A DNA stretch of 23,309 nucleotides. It comes from a bacterium. Lineage in GTDB: Bacteria; Bacillota_I; Bacilli_A; RF39; UBA660. Positions 16,901 through 23,309 of this stretch are shown piece by piece. The notes beneath the pieces were generated by a model, which did not search any database, was not told the DNA's origin, and saw only the letters and a list, made by a program, of their open reading frames with translations. Each line of letters starts with the position of its first letter. Position 1 is the stretch's first letter. The DNA is taken from positions 1-23,309 of the forward strand of contig RKAV01000077.1 of assembly GCA_014846175.1 (NCBI GenBank). Reading direction: 5' to 3'. Made by a program: the position numbers and the translations under genes.

Positions 16901-17039
16901 CAGGAACGCCTTCCGTTACTTTTCTTAAAACACGTTCTGATAAGACTGCCGTTTTCCCACTTCCTGCTCCAGCACTTACTAAAATATTTTCTCCTTCTAA
17001 ATCAATCGCTCTTTGTTGTTCTTCTGTAAACTTAGGCAT
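13941..17039 (-). CDS. addA: AddA-type helicase-nuclease subunit, 1032 aa
   Basis: UvrD-family superfamily 1 helicase with a C-terminal nuclease: the motor subunit of AddAB (RexAB), which processes double-strand DNA ends for recombination. Visible motifs: Q-motif FTEEQQRAI, Walker A AGAGSGKT (residues 23-30), motif Ia LTFTKKAASEM, Walker B ILIDEYQDTND (355-365), motif III MVGDIKQSIYRFRNA, motif V TIHTSKGLEYPL and motif VI ALTRAREK. The RecB-like nuclease is complete: His in HIHELFERL, then GKIDLLL, IVDYK and QLAGYK. It is about 200 residues shorter than the Bacillus protein, mainly in the accessory regions, which suits a small genome. Its ATG overlaps the addB stop as TAATG, so translation is coupled. 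Confidence 0.95.
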   Translation of the reverse strand: MPKFTEEQQRAIDLEGENILVSAGAGSGKTAVLSERVLRKVTEGVPVNQLLILTFTKKAASEMKERIRKKLRKANLTKQLELLDSSFITTFDAYSMAIVKKYADTLNISRNLEVMDDVILSLKEDEILEEIFNEYYAGKDERFYHFLDAFTFKDDKEIKTKIKKILASLDLVLDLDSYLDSYLDNYYKKENLYKYLNEYLELITEKDRYLKELINDFLRMIDDKYHAKVIDIISNYLNSNNYKEIKETLDFKIPNLPKGSEEEVKNLKKAINERQEELKNLMIYDEEADYIKSLENTYPYVSMLLEIINKLRLRVWNFKMSENAYTFLDIEKLAIKLVKEYEEVREELKNSYQEILIDEYQDTNDIQETFISYIAKNNVYMVGDIKQSIYRFRNANPMLFQEKYDNYKVHNGGTVIDLSKNFRSRREVIDTINNLFCHIMDQDIGGANYLDGHAMIFGNLTYEDKAHVDDNCDMEILTYNDEDKTFDTREKEAFLIASDIKKQIASKRLVFAKDKEILREVDYQDIAILLDRSTDFTLYKQVFEYLGIPITLWQSENAKASYDLEIVKNLFLLGKKIYLNEYDTLFKLTYTSLARSFLYSMSDADIYHTIMENKYKETKLYQDFFNLIKEYEILSPISYFNKILEITDYTNKLTKIGKVAVYRSRVEYFYKMISNLEKKNKDLLEVTDYLESLCNTELEVKLSLSKSDSNSVKVMTIHTSKGLEYPLCYFAGFSKKFNDADNKETVFFDRNYGIVIPDIEKDTDLITKRLVVTKNRKEDISEKIRLFYVALTRAREKIIIVMKEQEEIKEMVDIIPREERLNYHSFMDMMISVLEEFSSNVTNISEIPAISKAYLSRKEIVKEAKGELLPLTFIKSNYQVGEEEQVKFSKETVVKRTKEEKEAMEYGVHIHELFERLDIKNKILPDNISIREEKLLKAFLENDFFKKYSDMKVVKEYEFITKEDNYKLHGKIDLLLINDTSSIIVDYKLRNVTDKAYLKQLAGYKKVIEKKLSLPVTCYLYSILDSEFIRVI

Positions 17040-19309
17040 TAGCTAGTCACCTCTTTTTCTTTCTTTTCAATAATTATTTCATCTTTCTTCTCATGATAAC
17101 AAATAGAAGCAAAAGGACAGTACATACAACTGATATTTATTTTATTTTCAATCTTAGGACTAATAGTATAATTACAATTTCTAATACCAGTAGCAAAGGA
17201 AAGAATCGTTTTTTCAATACTTTCAAACATTTCTTTTTTAGCTTCTTCCGTTATAGTTTTTAAATATCTTGATAAACTACCCGTTTTAGTAACAGATAAA
17301 TTCTTAATCCAATTACTATTTTCATATTCTTCATCTAGTAGTTCTAAAGTAGACATATCATCATTTACTATTCCAAACACTTTTAAACTTTTCTTTCGCT
17401 CTTCTATATCATTATTTTTAACTAATAACATCTGATAAAACAGTCCTGCTAATTCCATCTTCTTATCTTGATTACTCTTTTCTAGTAAATAAGCATAAAT
17501 AGGAAGTTGAAGATGCAAGCCATAATCCAAATAATCAAGATTAAAACTTATCTTACCTGTCTTATAATCAAAAATAGCATAATAAGTCTTACCATCTTTT
17601 TCTCTTAATAGTATCTTATCAATAAAGCCTTTAACTTTTATATCATCAACTAAATCTAATACTATTCTTTTTTCAAGTAATGGTGTAGTAAGTCCTGAAT
17701 GAAACTCCATTTCTTTATTCCAATCAATAACTAACTTAAGTTCATCTTTTAATTTACTGATAAAGTATTCTTCTTTACTATCCCATTCTAGTTTATTTTT
17801 TTGATGAGTAAAGCTCTTCTCAAAATCAAAGTTATCTTTATAAGATGATGATAATACCGCATGATAAACAATTCCTAATTTCTGAGAGAAACTTTCTTCA
17901 AACTCATCTAGTTTCAAGACATATTTTAGATAATATTTAAATGGACATAAAGCATAATCATCAATACTAGAGTAAGACAAAACTAATTCTTCTTTTGGTA
18001 TATTAAAGCTAGTAAAATCATGTTCATAAGTTTCATAATCAAAGAAATGATAATAAGGAAATAATAAATCTAAATCTTTTCCTTTTTCTCCATACATATA
18101 ATAGTTATCAAGTAACTCCCCTAGATATTTTCTATTATATTTATCACTATATTCAAAAAGATAAGTATCATCATATTTAGTAACAACATTATATTCCGAA
18201 AAGATAGATGATGCCAGCCATTCATCTTGCAATGTTGATAAAGCATAACTACAAGTAAAATTCTTAACCGTAGATAAAGAATATAGGAAAGCATATTTAC
18301 TATTCTTATTCTTCTCCATACTAGTTATTAAACCAAGATTTTTCTTTTGTTTATCAGATAAATAATCATCATCTTTATATATCTTCGGATATTTATTTTG
18401 TACTAATGATATAAGAAATAGATAATCATCATCACTAAGAAGATAAGGTACTTCAAATACCTCTTCTAAAAACTTAACACTATCTATTTCTTTCTTACAA
18501 GGTACTTTAACTTTCTCTAATTCATTTTCTAACAGTAAATCATAGTATTTACTATCTTCAAAGCAAGACAAGTCTTCTTCTATTTTAATTATTCTTTTTA
18601 ATAAATCAATATCTTTAATAATAGTATTATCTTTACTATTTAAATATTTCTTTCCTGTAATAGTAGCTAAGAAAGAAACACTTTCTTCTTGATAAGGTAT
18701 ATCAAAATCTTTAAATATATCTTCTATTAAAAACTTACTATCATCATCTACCCCAGCAATATAAATGTTACTATAAGGAATATTGTTCTTATTTAAATTC
18801 CTTATTCTAAGAGCTAAAGCTGTTATTTCTTCTTTTTTAGTTTTATACTCATATACTTCTTTAATATTACACTTTTCTTCTCCTATTATTACTCTAGCAT
18901 TAAACTTTTTAAATATATCTAGTAAATAATCATCAAGAAAAGGATAACCCATCACAATTATTTCTTTATCAGTTAAATAAGTATAGTTATTAATATCAAT
19001 AAATAAATTATTATCTATTAATAACCGTTTTCTTTCTTTTAAAAAATTTAATTTCTTAGAATTATATTCTTTATTAATATCAATACTAGGTAATAGTTTT
19101 AAGTAAGAATTAATAATATCTAAGCTATCACCTAATTCTAATAGGTAAACAATAGCTTCCTTCTTTATCTTACAAATATACTTTTCCATAAACTCATCTA
19201 ACGTATCAAAATGTATATCATAAATATTATCTATTAAAGATATCTTCTCTAATATAGATTCTTTTAATTTATTAGGTACTATATAATATAAATTATCACT
19301 AAACTTCAT
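17039..19309 (-). CDS. addB: AddB/RexB-type nuclease subunit, compact form, 756 aa
   Basis: Start placed at the ATG at 19309, eight bases after AAAGG; an ATG at 19315 touches the ribosome site. (Residue numbers below count from 19315.) The C-terminal half is a RecB-type nuclease: GIVYHAVL (about 481), GFIDKI with Asp566, IFDYKTG with Asp583 and Lys585, and Gln603 in LHLQLPIYAY. Four cysteines, Cys457 in YALCPFKYYL plus Cys730, Cys733 and Cys739, form the iron-sulfur staple known from AddB. The N-terminal half is a degenerate helicase-like region without a Walker A, and the protein is some 400 residues shorter than Bacillus AddB (which keeps an ATP-binding motif). It works with AddA, encoded directly downstream. 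Confidence 0.9.
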   Translation of the reverse strand: MKFSDNLYYIVPNKLKESILEKISLIDNIYDIHFDTLDEFMEKYICKIKKEAIVYLLELGDSLDIINSYLKLLPSIDINKEYNSKKLNFLKERKRLLIDNNLFIDINNYTYLTDKEIIVMGYPFLDDYLLDIFKKFNARVIIGEEKCNIKEVYEYKTKKEEITALALRIRNLNKNNIPYSNIYIAGVDDDSKFLIEDIFKDFDIPYQEESVSFLATITGKKYLNSKDNTIIKDIDLLKRIIKIEEDLSCFEDSKYYDLLLENELEKVKVPCKKEIDSVKFLEEVFEVPYLLSDDDYLFLISLVQNKYPKIYKDDDYLSDKQKKNLGLITSMEKNKNSKYAFLYSLSTVKNFTCSYALSTLQDEWLASSIFSEYNVVTKYDDTYLFEYSDKYNRKYLGELLDNYYMYGEKGKDLDLLFPYYHFFDYETYEHDFTSFNIPKEELVLSYSSIDDYALCPFKYYLKYVLKLDEFEESFSQKLGIVYHAVLSSSYKDNFDFEKSFTHQKNKLEWDSKEEYFISKLKDELKLVIDWNKEMEFHSGLTTPLLEKRIVLDLVDDIKVKGFIDKILLREKDGKTYYAIFDYKTGKISFNLDYLDYGLHLQLPIYAYLLEKSNQDKKMELAGLFYQMLLVKNNDIEERKKSLKVFGIVNDDMSTLELLDEEYENSNWIKNLSVTKTGSLSRYLKTITEEAKKEMFESIEKTILSFATGIRNCNYTISPKIENKINISCMYCPFASICYHEKKDEIIIEKKEKEVTS

Positions 19310-19330
19310 AGTCATTTCCTTTCTATATCA

Positions 19331-19359
19331 ATTATATTTCAAACAAGAAAAAAAGTCTA
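19331..19359 (-). promoter_or_regulatory. Promoter of addB-addA, overlapping the upstream terminator
   Basis: Minus strand TAGACT (19354-19359), 17 bases, TATAAT (19331-19336), about 22 bases before the addB start. The -35 lies inside the stem of the terminator of the preceding operon, so terminator and promoter share bases. Confidence 0.6.
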
Positions 19360-19370
19360 TTCCTAGACTT
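19347..19370 (-). terminator. Rho-independent terminator after the tandem exported proteins
   Basis: Seven-base perfect stem AAGTCTA / TAGACTT with a GGAA tetraloop, followed by a seven-T tract (counting stem-end Ts) on the minus strand, four bases after the stop at 19374. Confidence 0.9.
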
Positions 19371-19373
19371 AAC

Positions 19374-21242
19374 TCATTTCACAGTAAAGGGATTCAAAGA
19401 TGATCCATCACCTTTAGTTATTTGTGTATCTGATTTAAGGTTAATAACTGGGCGAACCCCGAAGGAGCCATCCACATTGCGCCACGGGCTCAAGCTACCA
19501 GAGGGACTAACATGCCAGACATTCGCACGAGAGTTGTCAGAATTGAAGCGACCAGGCGAAAGAGACCACTGATATTGTCCATTATATAAATAATAATTTG
19601 TATTTGATGTATTATATACACCACCAGCCATCACCATTTCATCAGCTGTTATTAATGCCACTGGATATTCTAGTTTTGCACTTGCATTTGCTACTTTGAA
19701 TTTATCACTAGCTTGTGTACATTTCAAACTTGGAGTTCTTTTATCTACATTTCTATTGTATGCTCCGTAGAATGTATATGAATCCAATTTATATCCTGTT
19801 CCACTCGAAATACTTCTATCATTACAAAATGTTTCATCGGCTAATTTTGAAGTGTAAGTGGTTAAATTGTTTTTATACCAATTATCTATTGTTGTTTTAA
19901 TAGCTGAATTTGTATTATTTGTTTGAGCTGTCGCTAAACTTTTTGAACTATAACTTATTGGTTTTACTGTCATTCTTGTATCATTTTGATATCCTGTTAC
20001 TTTATATACCACATTACACGATGTTTCCAAACAACTATATAACTGACTTTTTACTATTTCATCATGATTATCTTTCCATGTTAATTGTTTTATTGTACCA
20101 GTTAAAGTGAATTTCTTAGTAGAAGCATCAAATGTATAACCTGTTCCATAGTTATATTTTGATGTATTAGTAAACCAAGTATATCCTGTTGTTCCATTAT
20201 TTTCATGTAATTCAAAGTCTTCATTATATTTATATCCAACGTAGGTTGGATCCCAGTATTTACTATTGAACCCCGAATTACCAATTGTTACTGCTTCACC
20301 TGTATCTGTTGTTGATTTACCTGAGTAAATCATTCTAACACTTCCATCACCATTACGTCTTATTATTCTCCAAGTAAATCCTGCAAATGATACATAGTTA
20401 TTCTTTACTGCTCCTCTATAATAATAGCTTTCTCCTTCATCATCTTCAGCCATATATAGTCCATCTGTTTCTGTATCATTTGGTGCTATCTTACTAAAGT
20501 CTGGTGTTCCTTTTGTTTTTATTGCTGTTTTAGCAGCTGTTACACTTGCTTCATGATTATTCATTACTAACATGCAATCTGATAATTTAGTAAATCCATT
20601 ATCTTTACAATAAGTATCTTCTGCTTGTGCTACGGTATCACTTGTTTGTCCATAGACATTTACTTTTACTTTATATGTTAATCCACCGTTATCATTGTGT
20701 GGATTATAATTTTCATCTACCCATAGTCTTAAACGATATTTTATTTCTGTATCTCCTTGTTGATTTAAATTACCTACAAATAAACTCATCATGTCAGATG
20801 GTCTTCCTGTATAAACATTTCCTGATGGTTCTTCATAATATGTTCTTGGTGCCATTACTTCTGTTTCTGTTCCATCACTATTAACTTTAGTTAAGTAATA
20901 CTTTATATTCTTACCAGAAAAGGTATTACCATTTTCTTCTTTTGCTGCTATTTCATAATTTATATCAGCATTACCCTTTATAGATGATTTAACTGTGAAA
21001 TCAAAGTATTCGCCAGTATTTTTTCTTTTCTTTCCTGTTGCATCTGTTGTTGGTAGTGCATTACTTAATGATATAGAATTAGTAGATTCTGTATAAGCCA
21101 TGCTGATTGCTCCTGTTGTAATAGTATTTTCTTTTTGACCTATACCAGTATAGACAAATGCTGCATAGCTGATACCTATTATCGTTATTAATAGAACAGT
21201 TACTAGTATCAATATCAAATAATTTTTTCTATTTTTCATCAT
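19374..21242 (-). CDS. Large exported TasA-like / C-type-lectin-like protein, copy 1, 622 aa
   Basis: Start at the first of two ATGs, after GGAAGGGAGT. A signal/anchor helix (about 8-28, ending GISYAAF) is followed by a TasA/camelysin-like beta domain (about 30-200; TGAISMAY, FTVKSS, YRLRLWVDENY). A middle region holds paired cysteines (DTYCKDNGF..SDCML, YSCLETSCNVVY) and VSFAGFTWRIIRRNGDGSVR. The C-terminal part has YPVALITADEMVMAGG, WSLSPG and GVRPVINL, the layout of a C-type-lectin / sulfatase-modifying-factor fold used by DGR target proteins. Residues 565-592 form a hypervariable block unlike the second copy. The likely role is a surface ligand-binding protein. It is nearly identical over long stretches to the gene 14 bases upstream and shares its transcript. 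Confidence 0.8.
   Translation of the reverse strand: MMKNRKNYLILILVTVLLITIIGISYAAFVYTGIGQKENTITTGAISMAYTESTNSISLSNALPTTDATGKKRKNTGEYFDFTVKSSIKGNADINYEIAAKEENGNTFSGKNIKYYLTKVNSDGTETEVMAPRTYYEEPSGNVYTGRPSDMMSLFVGNLNQQGDTEIKYRLRLWVDENYNPHNDNGGLTYKVKVNVYGQTSDTVAQAEDTYCKDNGFTKLSDCMLVMNNHEASVTAAKTAIKTKGTPDFSKIAPNDTETDGLYMAEDDEGESYYYRGAVKNNYVSFAGFTWRIIRRNGDGSVRMIYSGKSTTDTGEAVTIGNSGFNSKYWDPTYVGYKYNEDFELHENNGTTGYTWFTNTSKYNYGTGYTFDASTKKFTLTGTIKQLTWKDNHDEIVKSQLYSCLETSCNVVYKVTGYQNDTRMTVKPISYSSKSLATAQTNNTNSAIKTTIDNWYKNNLTTYTSKLADETFCNDRSISSGTGYKLDSYTFYGAYNRNVDKRTPSLKCTQASDKFKVANASAKLEYPVALITADEMVMAGGVYNTSNTNYYLYNGQYQWSLSPGRFNSDNSRANVWHVSPSGSLSPWRNVDGSFGVRPVINLKSDTQITKGDGSSLNPFTVK
19467..19550 (-). other. 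Hypervariable block of copy 1 (DGR-type variable region candidate)
   Basis: Twenty-eight codons (residues 565-592) between the identical flanks TGGTCTCTTTCGCCTGGT and TCCTTCGGGGT. Compared with 21353-21436, 13 codons differ at first and/or second position, and every one ends in C or T in both copies. That is what mutagenesis of AAY template codons gives. By hand count 46 of 84 bases are G or C, far above the surrounding gene. No template repeat or reverse transcriptase is in the window. Confidence 0.65.
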
Positions 21243-21256
21243 GTTTTACTCCCTTC

Positions 21257-23122
21257 CTAAGATTTAACAACAAATGGATTTAAAGGTGATCCATCACCTT
21301 TTGTTATTTGTATATCAGCCTTTAGGTTAATAACTGGGCGGACCCCGAAGGAGTCAGCCACGTAATGCCACGGGCTAAAGCTGCCAGAGGGAACAACACG
21401 CCAGACACCTGCATAAGAGCCATAAGGAGTGAAGTAACCAGGCGAAAGAGACCACTGATATTGACCATTATATAAATAATAATTTGTATTTGCAGTATCT
21501 ACTACACCACCAGCCATTGCCATTTCATCTGCTGTAATCAATGCCACTGGATAGTCTAATTTTGCACTGGCATTTGCTACTTTGAATTTATCATTATCTT
21601 GAGCACATTTCAAACTTGGAGATTTTTTATCTATATTTCTATTATATGAACCATAAAATGTGTATGAATCTGTTTTATATCCTGTTCCACTGGAGATACT
21701 TCTATCATTACAAAATGTTTCATCTGCTAATTTTGAAGTATATGCAGTTAGATTATTTTCATACCAATTATCTATTGTTGCTTTAATAGTTGAAGTTGTA
21801 TTATTTGTTTGTGCAATTGCTAAACTTTTTGAACTATAGCTTATTGGTTTTACTATCATTTCTGTATCACTTTGATATCCCGTTACCTTATACACCACAT
21901 TACAAGATGTGTTTAAACAGCTATATAACTGACTTTTTACTATTTCATCATGATTATCTTTCCATGTTAATTGTTTTATTGTTCCAGTTAAAGTAAATTT
22001 CTTAGTAGAAGCATCAAATGTATACCCTGTTCCATAGTTATATTTTGATGTATTAGTAAACCAAGTATATCCTGTTGTGCCATTATTTTCATGTAATTCA
22101 AAATCTTCGTTATATTTATAACCTTCGTAGGTTGGATCCCAATATTTACTATTGAATTGTGATTTGCCTATTGTTACAGTTTCTCCTGTATCTGTTGTTG
22201 ATTTACCTGAGTAAATCAAACGGACACTTCCATCTCCATTACGTCTTATTATTCTCCAAGTAAATCCTGCAAATGAGACATAGTTATTCTTTACTGCTCC
22301 TCTATAATAATAGCTTTCTCCTTCATCATCTTCGGCCATATATAGTCCATCTGTTTCCGTATCATTTGGTGCTATCTTAGCAAAATTTGGAGTTCCTTTA
22401 GCTTTTATTGCTGTTTTAGCTGCAGTTGCACTTACTTCATGATTATTCATTACCAACATACAATCTGATAATTTAGTAAATCCATTATCTTTACAATAAG
22501 TATCTTCAGCTTGTGCTACAGTATCACTTGTTTGTCCATAAACATTTACTTTTACTTTATATGTTAATCCACCGTTATCATTTTGGGGATTATAGTTTTC
22601 ATCTACCCATAGTCTTAATCTATAATTAATGGTTGTATCTCCTTGTTGATTTAGATTACCTACAAATAAACTCATCATATCAGAAGGTCTTCCTGTATAA
22701 ACATTTCCTGATGGTTCCTCATAATATATTCTTGGTGCCATTACCTCTTCCTCTGTTCCATCACTATTTACTTTTGTTAAGTAATACTTTATATTTTTAC
22801 CAGAAAATGTATTACCATTCTCTTCTTTTGCTGCTATTTCATAGTTGATATCAGTATTACCTCTTATAGATGATTTAACAGTGAAATCAAAGTATTCACC
22901 AGTATTTTTTCTTTTCTTTCCTGTTGCATCAGTAGTTGGTAGTGCATTACTTAATGCTATAGAATTGGTAGATTCCGTATAAGTCATACTAATTGATCCT
23001 GTTGTTATCTTATTTTCTTTTTGACCTATACCTGTATAGATAAATGCTGCATAACTGATACCTATTAGTGTTATTACAGTTAGTATTAATATACTTAATA
23101 TTATTATCTTTTTATTTTTCAT
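21257..23122 (-). CDS. Large exported TasA-like / C-type-lectin-like protein, copy 2, 621 aa
   Basis: Tandem paralog of the protein at 19374-21242 with the same parts. These are a signal/anchor helix (about 5-27, GISYAAFIYTG), a TasA-like domain (about 30-200), a Cys-paired middle region, VSFAGFTWRIIRRNGDGSVR, and a C-terminal lectin-like domain with YPVALITADEMAMAGG and GVRPVINL. Most differences elsewhere are silent or conservative; the block at residues 563-590 is radically different. The ATG at 23122 has only a modest ribosome site (GAGTAGGT, about 8 bases upstream) and a structured leader. It is the first gene of the pair, followed after 14 bases by copy 1. The promoter is probably inside or beyond the 99-bp repeat to its right. 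A surface adhesin or receptor is the best guess. Confidence 0.8.
   Translation of the reverse strand: MKNKKIIILSILILTVITLIGISYAAFIYTGIGQKENKITTGSISMTYTESTNSIALSNALPTTDATGKKRKNTGEYFDFTVKSSIRGNTDINYEIAAKEENGNTFSGKNIKYYLTKVNSDGTEEEVMAPRIYYEEPSGNVYTGRPSDMMSLFVGNLNQQGDTTINYRLRLWVDENYNPQNDNGGLTYKVKVNVYGQTSDTVAQAEDTYCKDNGFTKLSDCMLVMNNHEVSATAAKTAIKAKGTPNFAKIAPNDTETDGLYMAEDDEGESYYYRGAVKNNYVSFAGFTWRIIRRNGDGSVRLIYSGKSTTDTGETVTIGKSQFNSKYWDPTYEGYKYNEDFELHENNGTTGYTWFTNTSKYNYGTGYTFDASTKKFTLTGTIKQLTWKDNHDEIVKSQLYSCLNTSCNVVYKVTGYQSDTEMIVKPISYSSKSLAIAQTNNTTSTIKATIDNWYENNLTAYTSKLADETFCNDRSISSGTGYKTDSYTFYGSYNRNIDKKSPSLKCAQDNDKFKVANASAKLDYPVALITADEMAMAGGVVDTANTNYYLYNGQYQWSLSPGYFTPYGSYAGVWRVVPSGSFSPWHYVADSFGVRPVINLKADIQITKGDGSPLNPFVVKS
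21353..21436 (-). other. Hypervariable block of copy 2 (DGR-type variable region candidate)
   Basis: Counterpart of 19467-19550, residues 563-590, with the same invariant frame (TTC, TCT, GTC-TGG, GTT, CCC-TCT, AGC, AGC-CCG-TGG, GTG) and substituted codons between. By hand count 45 of 84 bases are G or C, again out of keeping with the AT-rich gene. Rare codons for this genome (CCC, CCG, CGC, GGG, TCC) cluster here and in the flanks in both copies. Confidence 0.65.
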
Positions 23123-23169
23123 TATTAAGACCTACTCTTTCTATTTTAGTTTTACATAAAAAAGATAGA

Positions 23170-23191
23170 TTTATACTACGAATAGTATTAA
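23170..23191 (-). promoter_or_regulatory. UUCG-loop hairpin in the leader of the tandem exported proteins
   Basis: On the minus strand ATACTA-TTCG-TAGTAT forms a six-base stem with a stable UUCG tetraloop, extendable by two pairs past one mismatch. A TTTTTT tract follows about nine bases later, so it is not a classic terminator but could pause or attenuate transcription, or protect the mRNA 5' region. Confidence 0.45.
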
Positions 23192-23196
23192 CCTAT

Positions 23197-23244
23197 TTAA
23201 ATTAGTATGTACCATTTACAATAAACTTCTACCATTTGATACAT
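23197..23244 (-). CDS. Possible 15-codon leader ORF
   Basis: ATG at 23244 follows AGGAAGTAGGTG at good spacing and opens MYQMVEVYCKWYILI, then TAA. The ribosome site and first codons (AGGTGTT..TATGTATCA) resemble those of the TasA-like gene starting at 847. It starts inside the 99-bp repeat, and an inverted repeat TTAGTATGTA (23202-23211) / TACATACTAA (23240-23249) brackets it. It may be a true leader peptide or the trimmed 5' end of a former gene. No protein evidence. Confidence 0.25.
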   Translation of the reverse strand: MYQMVEVYCKWYILI

Positions 23245-23309
23245 ACTAACACCTACTTCCTATTATCTGTATCTTTGATATCTTAATAATATCATAATAT
23301 TTGACATTT
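23211..23309. repeat. 99-bp exact direct repeat, right copy
   Basis: Identical to positions 1-99. It lies upstream of the tandem exported proteins and contains the start region of the 15-codon ORF. See the left copy for interpretation. Confidence 0.95.

Noticed and set aside
19715..20884. Small open frames on both strands inside the tandem exported-protein genes (also in 21790-22848)
   Set aside because: They recur in both paralogs only because the coding sequence does; they are out-of-frame shadows with no ribosome sites.
1..23309. Whole window as a plasmid or phage genome
   Set aside because: The ends match, but no replication, partition, relaxase, integrase, capsid or packaging gene is present and most genes are housekeeping in type. 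Kept only as an open alternative.

Overview
This is an AT-rich stretch of low-GC Firmicutes DNA. The composition, the very strong consensus sigma-A promoters and GGAGG-type ribosome binding sites, the repeated TasA-like secreted proteins and the small AddA/AddB pair suggest an uncultured gut-type member of the Bacilli (RF39 or Erysipelotrichia-like). That placement is inference. TGG encodes Trp and TGA is used as a genuine stop (for example the genes ending at 293, 7044 and 19374), so the standard bacterial code applies. No tRNA, rRNA, CRISPR array, replication gene, integrase or complete transposase was found. Nearly every gene points left (minus strand).

Reading right to left, in the direction of transcription: a 99-bp sequence that also forms the left end of the window; a leader region with a 15-codon mini-ORF and a UUCG hairpin; two tandem ~620-residue exported proteins (23122-21257 and 21242-19374), each with a TasA-like N-terminal part and a C-type-lectin-like C-terminal part; a terminator; then addB-addA (19309-13941); nfeD and an SPFH/stomatin gene (13839-12525); a two-domain XRE regulator (12412-11723); and a scarred accessory patch (about 11.7-8.3 kb). 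That patch holds a double HD-domain protein, a decayed gene, a mobilisation-like fragment, an AbiEi-like antitoxin remnant and an XRE gene cut by one nonsense codon. It also contains a 76/77-bp direct repeat about 2 kb apart.

The left third holds a small conserved hypothetical gene, an OmpR-type response regulator with its histidine kinase and a hypothetical third operon member, a 1380-residue MMPL-type membrane protein with a greatly expanded repeat ectodomain, and a two-gene operon of a TasA-like exported protein and a prepilin-like small protein (847-117).

The most interesting signal lies in the tandem exported proteins. In a short window near the C terminus of each (19467-19550 and 21353-21436) the two copies differ almost only at first and second codon positions of NNY codons, between near-identical flanks, in a GC-rich patch unlike the rest of the genome. 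This is the pattern expected of diversity-generating retroelement (DGR) variable regions made from a template with AAY codons. No reverse transcriptase or template repeat is in the window, so a DGR would have to act from elsewhere. The same proteins follow the 99-bp terminal repeat. If the window ends join (true circle or assembly loop), prepilin-like gene, leader and diversified surface proteins would lie in one leftward array.
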